Assembly (NCBI GenBank): GCA_900546145.1
Contig: URBN01000008.1
Span: 19,679-83,678, forward strand
Reading direction: 5' to 3'
Source: an uncultured Desulfovibrio sp.
GTDB lineage: Bacteria; Desulfobacterota; Desulfovibrionia; Desulfovibrionales; Desulfovibrionaceae
DNA: 64,000 bases
Below are positions 17,499-25,058 of the stretch, piece after piece. The translations under genes and the position numbers were made by a program. How positions within the stretch are numbered: the first letter of the stretch is position 1; the number at the start of each line of letters is the position of its first letter. The notes beneath the pieces were generated by a model. The model had not been told where the DNA came from and ran no database searches. It saw only the letters and a program-made list of their open reading frames with translations.

Positions 17499-17960
17499 TT
17501 AAAAGAGAACGCCCGTGGGCGTCGGCACACTGAGCAGTTTGCAGAAGACAACCCACACAAGCACAGTGAAGACAACACCGAAGAGAGAACTCACGCCTAA
17601 AACATGCAGCTTTCCCCGGGATTTATCGCACAGGGTGAACATGCTTATGATCATGAATACCACCGTGCTGACGAAGAACCCGATGAAGCTCACGCAGAAG
17701 GCATAGATGATGCCCGCTGCCGAAATATAGGCAACGCGCTTCCAGGCTACGTGTTCATCCGAGTGGGAATCACAGGAAAGTTTCCTGCGTTCCCAGAAAC
17801 CCTTGATGACGAACCACAGCCCCCCGATGGCGATGAGGGCAAGCAGGGATTCAGGAAACACGCGGCTGATACCAGACAGTTCTTCAAGCTGGATATAAAA
17901 AACAAGAGCAATGACAAGAAAACTTAATCCACAGAGAATATCATTCGTACTCTTATGCAT
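17499..17960 (-). CDS. tctB: Tripartite tricarboxylate transporter, small membrane subunit TctB
   Basis: A 153-residue protein with four predicted membrane helices, matching the TctB subunit of TTT transporters in size and pattern. The ATG at 17960 overlaps the tctA stop (ATGCATAA), so translation is coupled; frame upstream of this ATG is overlap with tctA. TctB partners the large channel TctA and the binding protein TctC encoded just upstream. Substrate is probably the sulfo-lyase substrate. Confidence 0.82.
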   Translation of the reverse strand: MHKSTNDILCGLSFLVIALVFYIQLEELSGISRVFPESLLALIAIGGLWFVIKGFWERRKLSCDSHSDEHVAWKRVAYISAAGIIYAFCVSFIGFFVSTVVFMIISMFTLCDKSRGKLHVLGVSSLFGVVFTVLVWVVFCKLLSVPTPTGVLF

Positions 17961-19485
17961 CTGTCGGCACTCCCCCGCGGCTTTTTCCGGAGCCGATTCT
18001 TTTTCTGAAGATGATAAACAAAGGCGTGGCCACAGAAAGAACAAGCGCGGCTATCAGGACTTTATTAATGACGCCTTCCGTCAGAACTTCCAGGAGGCCG
18101 CCGCTGACAGAGACAGAGAGATCCAGACACTTACCAAGGTTTTCCTCAATCATGGGACCCAGGATTACACCAAGAGCCATGGCACCCGTGTCCATACCCA
18201 GTCTGCCGCCAAAATACCCGACAAAACCGAAGGCCACGACGGTCCAGATATCAACCATGGAGTTGGCAATGGCGTACGCGCCTATGAAGGAGAGAACAAC
18301 GATGCCTACAGCGATGAAAGTCAGCCTGATGGTCAGAAGCCTGGCCATGATGCGGCAGAGCAGGTAACCGATGGGAATAAGGAGAATATTGACGGCAAAC
18401 TGTGAGAAAATGAAAGTATAGGTAAGATCGGGAGTTGCCGTGAAAATCTTGAAGCCGGGCTGAATGCCATGCGCCATGAGAGCGCCGAGGATAACTGCGG
18501 CCACTGCGCTGCCGGGAATGCCCAGCGTCAGCATGGGAATGAGGGAGCCGCCGATGACCGCGTTATTGGCACTTTCAGAAGAAGCAACGCCTTCAATGAT
18601 GCCGGTACCGTACTTTGACGGATCCTTGGCCCAGCGCTTGCTTTCGTTATAGGCAATGATGGAAGCGATTTCGCCGCCAGCACCTGGCAGCATGCCGATT
18701 GCCGTGCCGATGAGGGAGGAGCGAAGGAGAATCGTCTTGCAGCGCGTGACAAGATGTTTGAACGTTTTATAAAACACACCCTTATGGGGATGGTATTCCG
18801 CCACGAATTTTTTGTTGGATCCGAGCAGGAAGAGGACCTGTGAGAAGGAGAAAAGGCCAATCATACAGGGGATGACGGAAATACCCTGTGAAAGGGAATA
18901 CGATCCAAAAGTGAAGCGCGGCGTTCCGGTATTCGGATCGAGGCCAATGGTCGAAACCAGAAGGCCGATGGCGCCGGAAACAATGCCCTTTCCCATATTG
19001 CCGGGGCTCATGACGGCGATGGTGCTCAGACCGAAAAGACAGAGCCAGAAATTTTCAGAACCTCCGAAACTGAGCGCGAAGTGAGCGAGCGGCCTGGCCA
19101 GACAGAGAAGGAAGATGACACCTATGAAACCACCTATGCCCGAGGAGATAAGGGAGGTGTAGAGGCCGACATCAGCTTCGCCCCGCTGCGTGAGCGGCCA
19201 TCCGTCGAATGTCGTTGCGACGGATGAGGGAGTGCCCGGTGTACAGATGAGAATGGCCGAGTTTGCTCCACCATAGATAGCCCCCACGTAAATGGCGCCG
19301 AGCATGATAAGGCCCGACGTAGGATTCATGGCAAAGGTAACGGGGACCATAAGAGCGACACCCATGGTGGCAGAAAGGCCGGGAAGTGCTCCGGTAATAA
19401 TGCCGCCCGTAAGCCCCAGGAGCATGAGACCGATATTAAATGGATCAATCAGGTTGAGTAAGGAAGGAAGAACATAATCAATCAT
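17953..19485 (-). CDS. tctA: Tripartite tricarboxylate transporter, large membrane subunit TctA
   Basis: A 510-residue inner-membrane protein with about 11-12 helices. It has the TctA signatures GGIITGALPGLSATMGVALMVP near the N-terminus and the internal second copy IGMLPGAGGEIASIIAYNESKR. It forms the channel of a sodium/proton-driven, binding-protein-dependent carboxylate importer. AGGAG lies nine bases before the start. It is preceded by an intercistronic terminator-like hairpin that should lower its expression relative to tctC. Confidence 0.92.
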   Translation of the reverse strand: MIDYVLPSLLNLIDPFNIGLMLLGLTGGIITGALPGLSATMGVALMVPVTFAMNPTSGLIMLGAIYVGAIYGGANSAILICTPGTPSSVATTFDGWPLTQRGEADVGLYTSLISSGIGGFIGVIFLLCLARPLAHFALSFGGSENFWLCLFGLSTIAVMSPGNMGKGIVSGAIGLLVSTIGLDPNTGTPRFTFGSYSLSQGISVIPCMIGLFSFSQVLFLLGSNKKFVAEYHPHKGVFYKTFKHLVTRCKTILLRSSLIGTAIGMLPGAGGEIASIIAYNESKRWAKDPSKYGTGIIEGVASSESANNAVIGGSLIPMLTLGIPGSAVAAVILGALMAHGIQPGFKIFTATPDLTYTFIFSQFAVNILLIPIGYLLCRIMARLLTIRLTFIAVGIVVLSFIGAYAIANSMVDIWTVVAFGFVGYFGGRLGMDTGAMALGVILGPMIEENLGKCLDLSVSVSGGLLEVLTEGVINKVLIAALVLSVATPLFIIFRKRIGSGKSRGGVPTDA

Positions 19486-19541
19486 GCGAGAGGCTCCTAG
19501 CGTGCTATATTACGTTCAATAAAGTCCAGGGAACCCGTTGA

Positions 19542-19577
19542 TAAAAAAGTTGCGGACCGAAGAACCAGCCCGCAACT
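19542..19577 (-). terminator. Intercistronic attenuator between tctC and tctA
   Basis: On the minus strand AGTTGCGGG pairs with TCCGCAACT, followed by TTTTTTAT. A partial terminator here would make the periplasmic binding protein more abundant than the membrane subunits, a common stoichiometry device. Confidence 0.7.
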
Positions 19578-19586
19578 TCACAAAGT

Positions 19587-20549
19587 CTACTTGATGAGGC
19601 CGTTTTCCTGCAGCAGCTTTTTATCGACAACTTCGAGCGAGCGGATGTAGGCTTCAAGGGAAGCGGGGTCGAGATATTCAGCAGGCTGACCAGCCTTCTT
19701 CATATCTTCAAGATAGTCCGGATCACTGCAGATCTTTTTGAGTGTGACGCGCAGGAACCGCACAGCCTCAGGATCAGTTCCCTTCGGGCAGGCGAAGATG
19801 CGGCGGATATCGGAAACCAGGTTTATGCCCTGTTCCTTCAGGGTGGGCACATCGGGAAGAAAAGCGTTGCGCTTCTCACTGGCAACGTTCAGGATGCGGA
19901 ATTCGCTGATGGAACGCATGATGTCGTTGATGTTGCCGAAAATAAGATCAACCTCTCCACCCAGGAGCGCCGCGTTCTGGTCAGCAGCTCCCTTATAAAA
20001 AACCTTCGTTATCTTGGCTTCAGGGAAGAGTTTGCAGAATTCCAGGTACATCAGATGATGGCCGCTGAGGGGTCCCACGAGGCCGACCTTCAGCTTATTG
20101 GGATTGCTCTTCGCGAAATCAAGAATTTCCTTGAAATTCTTGAACTTGCTGGTCTTAAGAACGGCCACGCACTGAGGATCATTGACGACCTGCGCCAGGT
20201 ATTCATAACTGTCGGAAGTAAAAGCCGCCTTCTGGGAGAGTTCCTGCAGCACCATGTGCGGAAGATTCATTCCGCCGAATGTGTATCCGTCTTTGCTGGC
20301 TTTGGCGATTTCCGTGAAGCCAATCATTCCGCCGGCGCCGGGCTTGTAGACAAATACCCAGGGCTGCTTGACGTACTTGTTCCAGTATTTCTGCATGATG
20401 CGGGCCTGTACGTCACTGGACCCACCGGCTGTAAAGGCAATGATCAGATTGACCGGTTTTTCAGGATAGGCAGCCCGGGCCGGACTGCTGACGGCAAAGG
20501 CGAGAGTGACGGCCATGGCAAGTGAGGTTAAGAACTTAAATGGGCGCAT
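19587..20549 (-). CDS. tctC: Tripartite tricarboxylate transporter substrate-binding protein TctC
   Basis: A 320-residue periplasmic binding protein of the TctC/BugT family. The N-terminal signal peptide ends near SSPARA-AYPEKP. Family hallmarks include YPEKPVNLIIAFTAGGSSD and KPGAGGMIGF. The start has GGAGG upstream. The ligand is set by the pocket and cannot be read directly; the operon makes sulfolactate or a similar hydroxy acid likely. TTT-type SlcHFG transporters have been proposed for sulfolactate in marine bacteria, which fits. Confidence 0.9.
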   Translation of the reverse strand: MRPFKFLTSLAMAVTLAFAVSSPARAAYPEKPVNLIIAFTAGGSSDVQARIMQKYWNKYVKQPWVFVYKPGAGGMIGFTEIAKASKDGYTFGGMNLPHMVLQELSQKAAFTSDSYEYLAQVVNDPQCVAVLKTSKFKNFKEILDFAKSNPNKLKVGLVGPLSGHHLMYLEFCKLFPEAKITKVFYKGAADQNAALLGGEVDLIFGNINDIMRSISEFRILNVASEKRNAFLPDVPTLKEQGINLVSDIRRIFACPKGTDPEAVRFLRVTLKKICSDPDYLEDMKKAGQPAEYLDPASLEAYIRSLEVVDKKLLQENGLIK

Positions 20550-20584
20550 TGGTGCCTCCGTATCCTTTTGAATGGGGGGGGTAA

Positions 20585-20615
20585 AATATCGGCCAGGAGA
20601 GCCCTGGCCGATATT
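20585..20615 (-). terminator. Perfect 13-bp hairpin between suyB and tctC
   Basis: AATATCGGCCAGG and CCTGGCCGATATT form a perfect stem around a five-base loop, 12 bases after the suyB stop. On the minus strand the stem is followed by TTACCCC, a poor U tract, so it is either a weak terminator/attenuator or a 3'-end stabiliser of the suyAB message. Confidence 0.6.
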
Positions 20616-20626
20616 ACTGGCGGGCG

Positions 20627-21787
20627 TTAGGCGCTCTCGTACAGACGGGTCATGATGAATTCGCGGTGTCCGAGGACTTCAGCGCTCGTCATACGGCCGT
20701 TGCAGGTGCTGATGAGCATATCAAGCAGCTTGTCGCCGGCCTGATCGTAGTTCATCTCGCGGCGGAGGATGCCGGTCACGTCGACATCGATGTGCTCGCT
20801 CATGGTACGCAGGGTACGCGGGTTGCCGGTCAGCTTGATGACAGGCTCAATCGGGTTGCCGATAATGTTGCCCTGTCCCGTGGGGAAGAAGTGGGCAACA
20901 TAACCGCCGGCGCAGAAAAGCGTCACGGCCTCAGCGGCAGCGGAAGAGGTGTCCATGAACCAGAGACCGGGGCCGGTGGGCGTTTCAGCCTTGTCGAGGC
21001 AGCCAACAATGGGAGCCTTGCGGCCAATCTTCTGAATGTTGCCAAGAGCCTTTTCTTCGATGGTGGTCAGGCCGCCTTCGATGTTGCCCTTGGTCGGCTG
21101 GGAGTCGCAAAGGTCATTGGTCTTGTGATCCTCGACAACCTTCTGGTAACGGTCGAAGAAAGCCTGGAACTTCTTGCGGACGTCATCATTGGCGCAACGG
21201 GCGGCAACGAGATGCTCACCGCCGGTCAGTTCCGTCGTTTCGCCGAAAGCGGTAGTGCAGCCGGCTTCGTAAAGTTTGTCAAAAGCATTGCCAACGGTCG
21301 GGTTGGCAGAAATGCCGGAAGTGGTGTCGGATTCACCGCATTTGCAGGAAACCCAGAGATCCTTGATGGGGCACTCAGTACGCTGCAGAGCCGTGGCATA
21401 CTGCACGAATTCCTTGGCCTTCTTGGAAGCGGCGTTGATGGTGTCAAAGTCGCCGTGCTTTTCAATGCCGAAGCCGGCAACCGGCTTGCCGGTCTTGGCG
21501 ATACCGTCGACCACACGCTGGGTCCACTGGGGCTCAATACCGATAACCACGCAGGCAGCAACGTTCGGATTGGAACCGGTGCCGATCAGCGTACGGAAAT
21601 GGAGGTCAAGGTCGGCGCCGAACTGCAGACGCCCGTAGGCATGAGGCAGGGCAATGGTTCCCTTGACGTTGTTGGCAACGGCCTCACAGGCAGCGTTGGA
21701 AAGGTCGTCAAGGGGAAGGATAACAACATGATTGCGGATACCGACACGGCCGTTGTCACGGCGATAACCCATAAATGTCTTCTGCAT
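20627..21787 (-). CDS. suyB: Probable (2R)-sulfolactate sulfo-lyase, beta (large) subunit
   Basis: A 386-residue UxaA/GarD-family large domain, here as a separate protein. Signatures include [68 protein letters not shown] and [11 protein letters not shown]. In altronate dehydratase this domain is fused to a SAF domain; a split 10-kDa + 42-kDa pair is typical of SuyAB, which cleaves sulfolactate to pyruvate and sulfite. I use ATG 21787 (AGAGGTGG upstream), two bases after the suyA stop. Altronate/galactarate dehydratase-like activity remains the alternative. In a sulfite-respiring host, released sulfite would be the electron acceptor. Confidence 0.75.
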   Translation of the reverse strand: MQKTFMGYRRDNGRVGIRNHVVILPLDDLSNAACEAVANNVKGTIALPHAYGRLQFGADLDLHFRTLIGTGSNPNVAACVVIGIEPQWTQRVVDGIAKTGKPVAGFGIEKHGDFDTINAASKKAKEFVQYATALQRTECPIKDLWVSCKCGESDTTSGISANPTVGNAFDKLYEAGCTTAFGETTELTGGEHLVAARCANDDVRKKFQAFFDRYQKVVEDHKTNDLCDSQPTKGNIEGGLTTIEEKALGNIQKIGRKAPIVGCLDKAETPTGPGLWFMDTSSAAAEAVTLFCAGGYVAHFFPTGQGNIIGNPIEPVIKLTGNPRTLRTMSEHIDVDVTGILRREMNYDQAGDKLLDMLISTCNGRMTSAEVLGHREFIMTRLYESA

Positions 21788-21789
21788 TT

Positions 21790-22074
21790 CTACCACCTCT
21801 TCGTTTTTACATTGTGAACATGCAGATGTTCGCCACGCTTGATGGGCTTAACAACTCTGCCGATATCGGTACCGTATTTAATAACGGTATCACCAACATT
21901 GAGATCCTTAAGGGCAATCTTATGGCCGATCGGAATATCATCAAGAGTTGTGATCTGAATATCTGAATCACCATCCATGATCCAGCCGTTAAGCTTGTCT
22001 CCCTTTTTGACTCCTTCAACCACGATGACACCAACTGAATCGCCGGGCTCGTGTACGATGAAATGAGTTGTCAT
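21790..22074 (-). CDS. suyA: Probable (2R)-sulfolactate sulfo-lyase, alpha (small, SAF-domain) subunit
   Basis: A 94-residue SAF-domain protein corresponding to the N-terminal domain of altronate dehydratase. It ends [12 protein letters not shown], the conserved SAF end of UxaA-type enzymes, and contains [20 protein letters not shown] lies eight bases before the ATG. It is first in the operon, about 100 bases downstream of a sigma-54 promoter, and two bases ahead of suyB. Separate small and large subunits, both of the sizes known for SuyA and SuyB, are the main reason for choosing sulfolactate sulfo-lyase. Confidence 0.75.
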   Translation of the reverse strand: MTTHFIVHEPGDSVGVIVVEGVKKGDKLNGWIMDGDSDIQITTLDDIPIGHKIALKDLNVGDTVIKYGTDIGRVVKPIKRGEHLHVHNVKTKRW

Positions 22075-22174
22075 TTCGTACTCCTTAACTAACGTATATA
22101 AATAAAACCACCACTAACATAAAACGGCATGACAGGGATTAAACAGTAATCTGCATGCTGTTTGTTTATAAAAA

Positions 22175-22190
22175 AGCAATTCCCATGCCA
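22175..22190 (-). promoter_or_regulatory. Sigma-54 (-24/-12) promoter of the suyAB-tct operon
   Basis: On the minus strand TGGCATGGGAATTGCT matches the RpoN consensus TGGCAC-N5-TTGCW at all key positions (GG of -24, GC of -12). It lies about 100 bases before suyA, with a divergently encoded sigma-54 activator next to it. Confidence 0.85.
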
Positions 22191-22265
22191 CTCGTCGTTC
22201 TTTTCACAACCCACTGAATTTATCTTTGTTTTTTTCAGAACAAGCTTATTTCAGGATTACCATGG

Positions 22266-22291
22266 TGCCCAAATTTAGTTAAACTTGGGCA
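22266..22291. promoter_or_regulatory. Palindromic candidate upstream activator site
   Basis: An imperfect 26-bp palindrome with arms TGCCCAA and TTGGGCA and an AT-rich centre. Its centre lies about 90 bases upstream of the -24 element, the usual place for a sigma-54 activator to bind and loop. A further TGGGCAC half site lies at 22317-22323, right before the regulator's start, so autoregulation is possible. Confidence 0.6.
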
Positions 22292-22327
22292 AATAAATGA
22301 CTAAAATTAAGCAGAGATGGGCACAAG

Positions 22328-23953
22328 ATGGCACCTGAAGAAAACGAAAACCTGGAAAATCCTGAAAACTCCGTCGGCAGGCTGGCCCAGAAACTGGCCG
22401 TTTCTGTAAGCACACGCATGGATCGGAACGCGTTCTTCCAGATCCTCTCGAGCCGGCTGCGTGAACTTTTTCACTACAACAGATTCTGCATCAACCTTTA
22501 CGACAGGGACAGGGAAGTCCTGAACCTCTTCACTGCCGCCGACGGGACAGTCGTGGAGTCGCTCTCCAACACCCGCGTTGCTTCCAACACCGTCGCTGGC
22601 ATGGCCATCAGCTCGCGCAAACCCGTTGTTATCAATGATCTCTCTGCCCTGAACAAAAGCCGCTCAGCGCAAACCATGGCCACCGTGGGACTGAACGCAA
22701 CCATAGCCCTGCCGCTGATCATCAGGCGCGAAGTCATTGGCACACTGCATGTATCTTTCAAACGTCAGCCTGACAATGTCGTAGAAATTCTTAATTTTCT
22801 GCTGAGCCTGAGTCCCATTGTAGCGTCATTCCTCTATGTGCTCCTCGTCGGTGAAAATCAGAGCGAGACAATGAAAAGAGGATCCAGCAACAGCGCGGAA
22901 AGTGATGACGAAAAACACGGTTTGGCGGACCAGCTCCTGAACACGCCAAGCATGGCGCAAATCATGGAGACAGCCCGGAACGTAGCCAAATTCAAGATTC
23001 CTCTACTCATTACTGGCGAAACAGGAACAGGCAAGAGTATGCTCGCGCGCTGGGTGCATTTTCACGGACCCCGCCGCGACAAAAATTTTATCAAGGTGAA
23101 CTGTCCTTCCCTGGCTCCCACTCTTTTCGAGAGCGAAATGTTCGGCTATGTCCGCGGCGCCTTCACAGGCGCCAATACCAAACGTATTGGCCGCATCGAA
23201 CTCGCTGACAATGGGACACTCTTCCTTGACGAAATCGGCGATCTCTCGGCCGCCATGCAGAGCAAACTCCTGCAGGTCCTCGAGGACAGTGCCTTCGAAC
23301 GCGTCGGAGAATCGCAGCCTATCAACGTCGATATCCGCATCATCTCAGCCACCAATATCAATATTCAGGACGCCATACGCCACGGGACCCTGCGCGCCGA
23401 CCTCTTCTACCGCCTGGGAACCGTGACGCTCCACCTTCCTCCTTTACGCGAGCGACGGAAGGATATTCCCCTTTTCGTCAGCCATTTTATCAAGCGCTTT
23501 TCCGAGGAATATAAAATCCGCCCTCCCCACCTCAGGGACAGTATTCTGGACATTCTCTGCGCACATACCTGGCCGGGCAATATCCGGGAACTGCGCAATG
23601 CGGTCACAAGCCTCCTCCTGCGGTCAATGGAAGGAGACGTGACGGAATCCTTTGTGCGGGAGAGCCTCAGGAACTCTGCCAGCATTGCCGAATCCGCGGC
23701 AAGCGTACGCCGGGGACTCAGTACCACTGCCCCTGTCAATTCTGGGGATTCAAAACCGGTTCCCCTGCCGACCCCCCGGGATTTCGGCAGCCTCAGAGAC
23801 ATGGAAAACCGTCATATTCTGGAAGCCCTGGAGCGCTGTGGCGGCAAAGTAGCCGGCCCCGGAGGAGCGGCAGCGCTTCTCGGCATACCGCGCAGCACTC
23901 TGCAATACCGCCTGCGCAAGCTCGGAATCAAAAAGTCCGGTTCCGTCCGATAA
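22328..23953 (+). CDS. Sigma-54-dependent transcriptional activator (GAF-AAA+-Fis)
   Basis: A 541-residue enhancer-binding protein. An N-terminal GAF-type sensor (about 25-175) precedes the AAA+ ATPase (about 205-435) with Walker A GETGTGKS, the sigma-54-contacting GAFTGA loop near 276, FLDEIGDL, and R-finger region LRERRKDIP. A C-terminal Fis-type HTH (about 495-535) ends ALLGIPRSTLQYRLRKLGI. The FhlA-like GAF sensor suggests control by a small effector rather than phosphorylation. It is transcribed divergently from the suy operon, whose sigma-54 promoter and palindrome lie in the shared 250-base gap, so it most likely switches that operon on when the sulfonate is available. Confidence 0.92.
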   Translation: MAPEENENLENPENSVGRLAQKLAVSVSTRMDRNAFFQILSSRLRELFHYNRFCINLYDRDREVLNLFTAADGTVVESLSNTRVASNTVAGMAISSRKPVVINDLSALNKSRSAQTMATVGLNATIALPLIIRREVIGTLHVSFKRQPDNVVEILNFLLSLSPIVASFLYVLLVGENQSETMKRGSSNSAESDDEKHGLADQLLNTPSMAQIMETARNVAKFKIPLLITGETGTGKSMLARWVHFHGPRRDKNFIKVNCPSLAPTLFESEMFGYVRGAFTGANTKRIGRIELADNGTLFLDEIGDLSAAMQSKLLQVLEDSAFERVGESQPINVDIRIISATNINIQDAIRHGTLRADLFYRLGTVTLHLPPLRERRKDIPLFVSHFIKRFSEEYKIRPPHLRDSILDILCAHTWPGNIRELRNAVTSLLLRSMEGDVTESFVRESLRNSASIAESAASVRRGLSTTAPVNSGDSKPVPLPTPRDFGSLRDMENRHILEALERCGGKVAGPGGAAALLGIPRSTLQYRLRKLGIKKSGSVR

Positions 23954-24079
23954 CGTAAGCAGGCCCCAAAGGCGGCATTCCTGTTCCTGGCGGATATCTT
24001 TTTCACCGAGGAGTCTCCCGGTGCTTCGCCCTCACCTTAAAATACGCGGCATCGACAATGAGAAATGAACAGGAGGATG

Positions 24080-24537
24080 TCAGAGGACAGTTCTGAATTC
24101 ATCCACGTAAGTATCCAGGCTTTTGCAGACTTCGGAAACAGACGATTTCGGAAAAGACGTTCCGCACAGGTCTTCCGTTATACGGGTGATCTTCCTGGTG
24201 GAAATGCCCTCCGGAACCATAGCAGCCATTGCTGTGAAAATGGGCTGTTCACTGCGTGGATAGTTTTCAAAGATCATCGTCCTGAATAGCTGATTCAGGT
24301 GTCTGGGGACATTCAGGGGTATCTTGCCTGGCCGGGTTTTAGCTCATTGTGCGCACGCCGCTCCGGCTGTCTGTGCGCCTCTCTGTGCGCTCATAGCGCT
24401 TTGCTCCATAATCCAATGGACTCCCCGGGCATGGCATTGAGCCCTTTGAGCAGCAGACAGAATCTTTCCTTTTTCGCCTCTGCCGTAAACGTCCGTAGAA
24501 TTTCATCGAATTCTAAGTTAAGGATGACCTGAGCCAT
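24080..24537 (-). pseudogene. IS256-family (mutator-type) transposase remnant
   Basis: Two pieces of one transposase in different frames. The N-terminal piece starts at 24537 (MAQVILNLEFDEIL, with AAAGGAG upstream), and the later piece contains GKIPLNVPRH, NYPRSEQPIF and STRKITRITEDLCGTSFPKS, the conserved IS256-type N-terminal third. At least one frameshift near 24345 separates them, and the gene stops at 24080, long before the DDE catalytic residues. GTAAATTCCCGTGGC, on the minus strand near 24623-24609, could be a residue of an IS end. It is dead and cannot transpose. Confidence 0.85.
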
Positions 24538-24645
24538 GGTGTTCTCCTTTCGGTTTTGGTGGTTGTGCAATTCCAAACATACCGAAGGCGTTCCCATGGC
24601 TCAACTTTTTGCCACGGGAATTTACACCACTATATGGACTCTACC

Positions 24646-24792
24646 CATGACGCAGTCAGTGAGCTTCTCATTTTGAGCGTTGCGTTCGCGCGTTATGGAG
24701 GCGACGGTGAAGTTTGGCACCCTGCGCGGATGGAAGCGGAGTAGCCATGCGTCTCTTCCCTGCCGCGCATGCTGCTGGTCACATGTTGCGGG
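24646..24792 (-). pseudogene. Decayed fragment of gatB
   Basis: The stretch 24646-24727 aligns with about 29689-29774 inside the intact gatB 5 kb away (shared GTGAGCTTCTCATTTT and many flanking matches, very roughly 75-80% by eye). A second stretch, about 24741-24790, aligns with about 29974-30020 (shared TGCCGCGCATG and CTGGTCAC). The roughly 200 bases between them in gatB are missing. Orientation is the same as the real gatB. No open frame survives. It abuts the IS256 remnant. Confidence 0.7.
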
Positions 24793-25058
24793 AGCATGAT
24801 CCTGTTCAGCCGCAAATCAAAAGAATATCCGGGAAACCGCCGCACTGCGATATCAAGCGTCGCCGGAGTATTTTCTCCTGATTTTCTATATAAGCGGTGT
24901 CACTCCAGAACCTCATGCCCTGAAAGGAGCAGACACATACCAGCCGGACATTTCCGGCTGAACAGACATATCCTCTCTCCGCAGGCCGGACGTTCTTCCC
25001 GGGGCGGAACAGAGGGAAAAGCCTCCCTCTGCCCGCCTACGGCGGAGGACACGCCGCG
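24793..25058. other. Intergenic stretch; weak hairpin only
   Basis: No gene seen. An 8-bp hairpin (CAGAGGGA/TCCCTCTG, 25010-25031) lies downstream of the AKR fusion gene on the minus strand and might terminate it, but no T run follows. Confidence 0.35.

Noticed and set aside
20627..22074. Altronate dehydratase (UxaA) or galactarate dehydratase (GarD) as the identity of the split pair
   Set aside because: Possible in principle, but the separate small and large subunits, transporter type and absence of hexuronate genes favour sulfolactate sulfo-lyase.
23954..24066. Hairpin CACCGAGGAGTCTCCCGGTG near 24003 as the regulator's terminator
   Set aside because: Weak stem without a T run in the right place; not listed as a feature.
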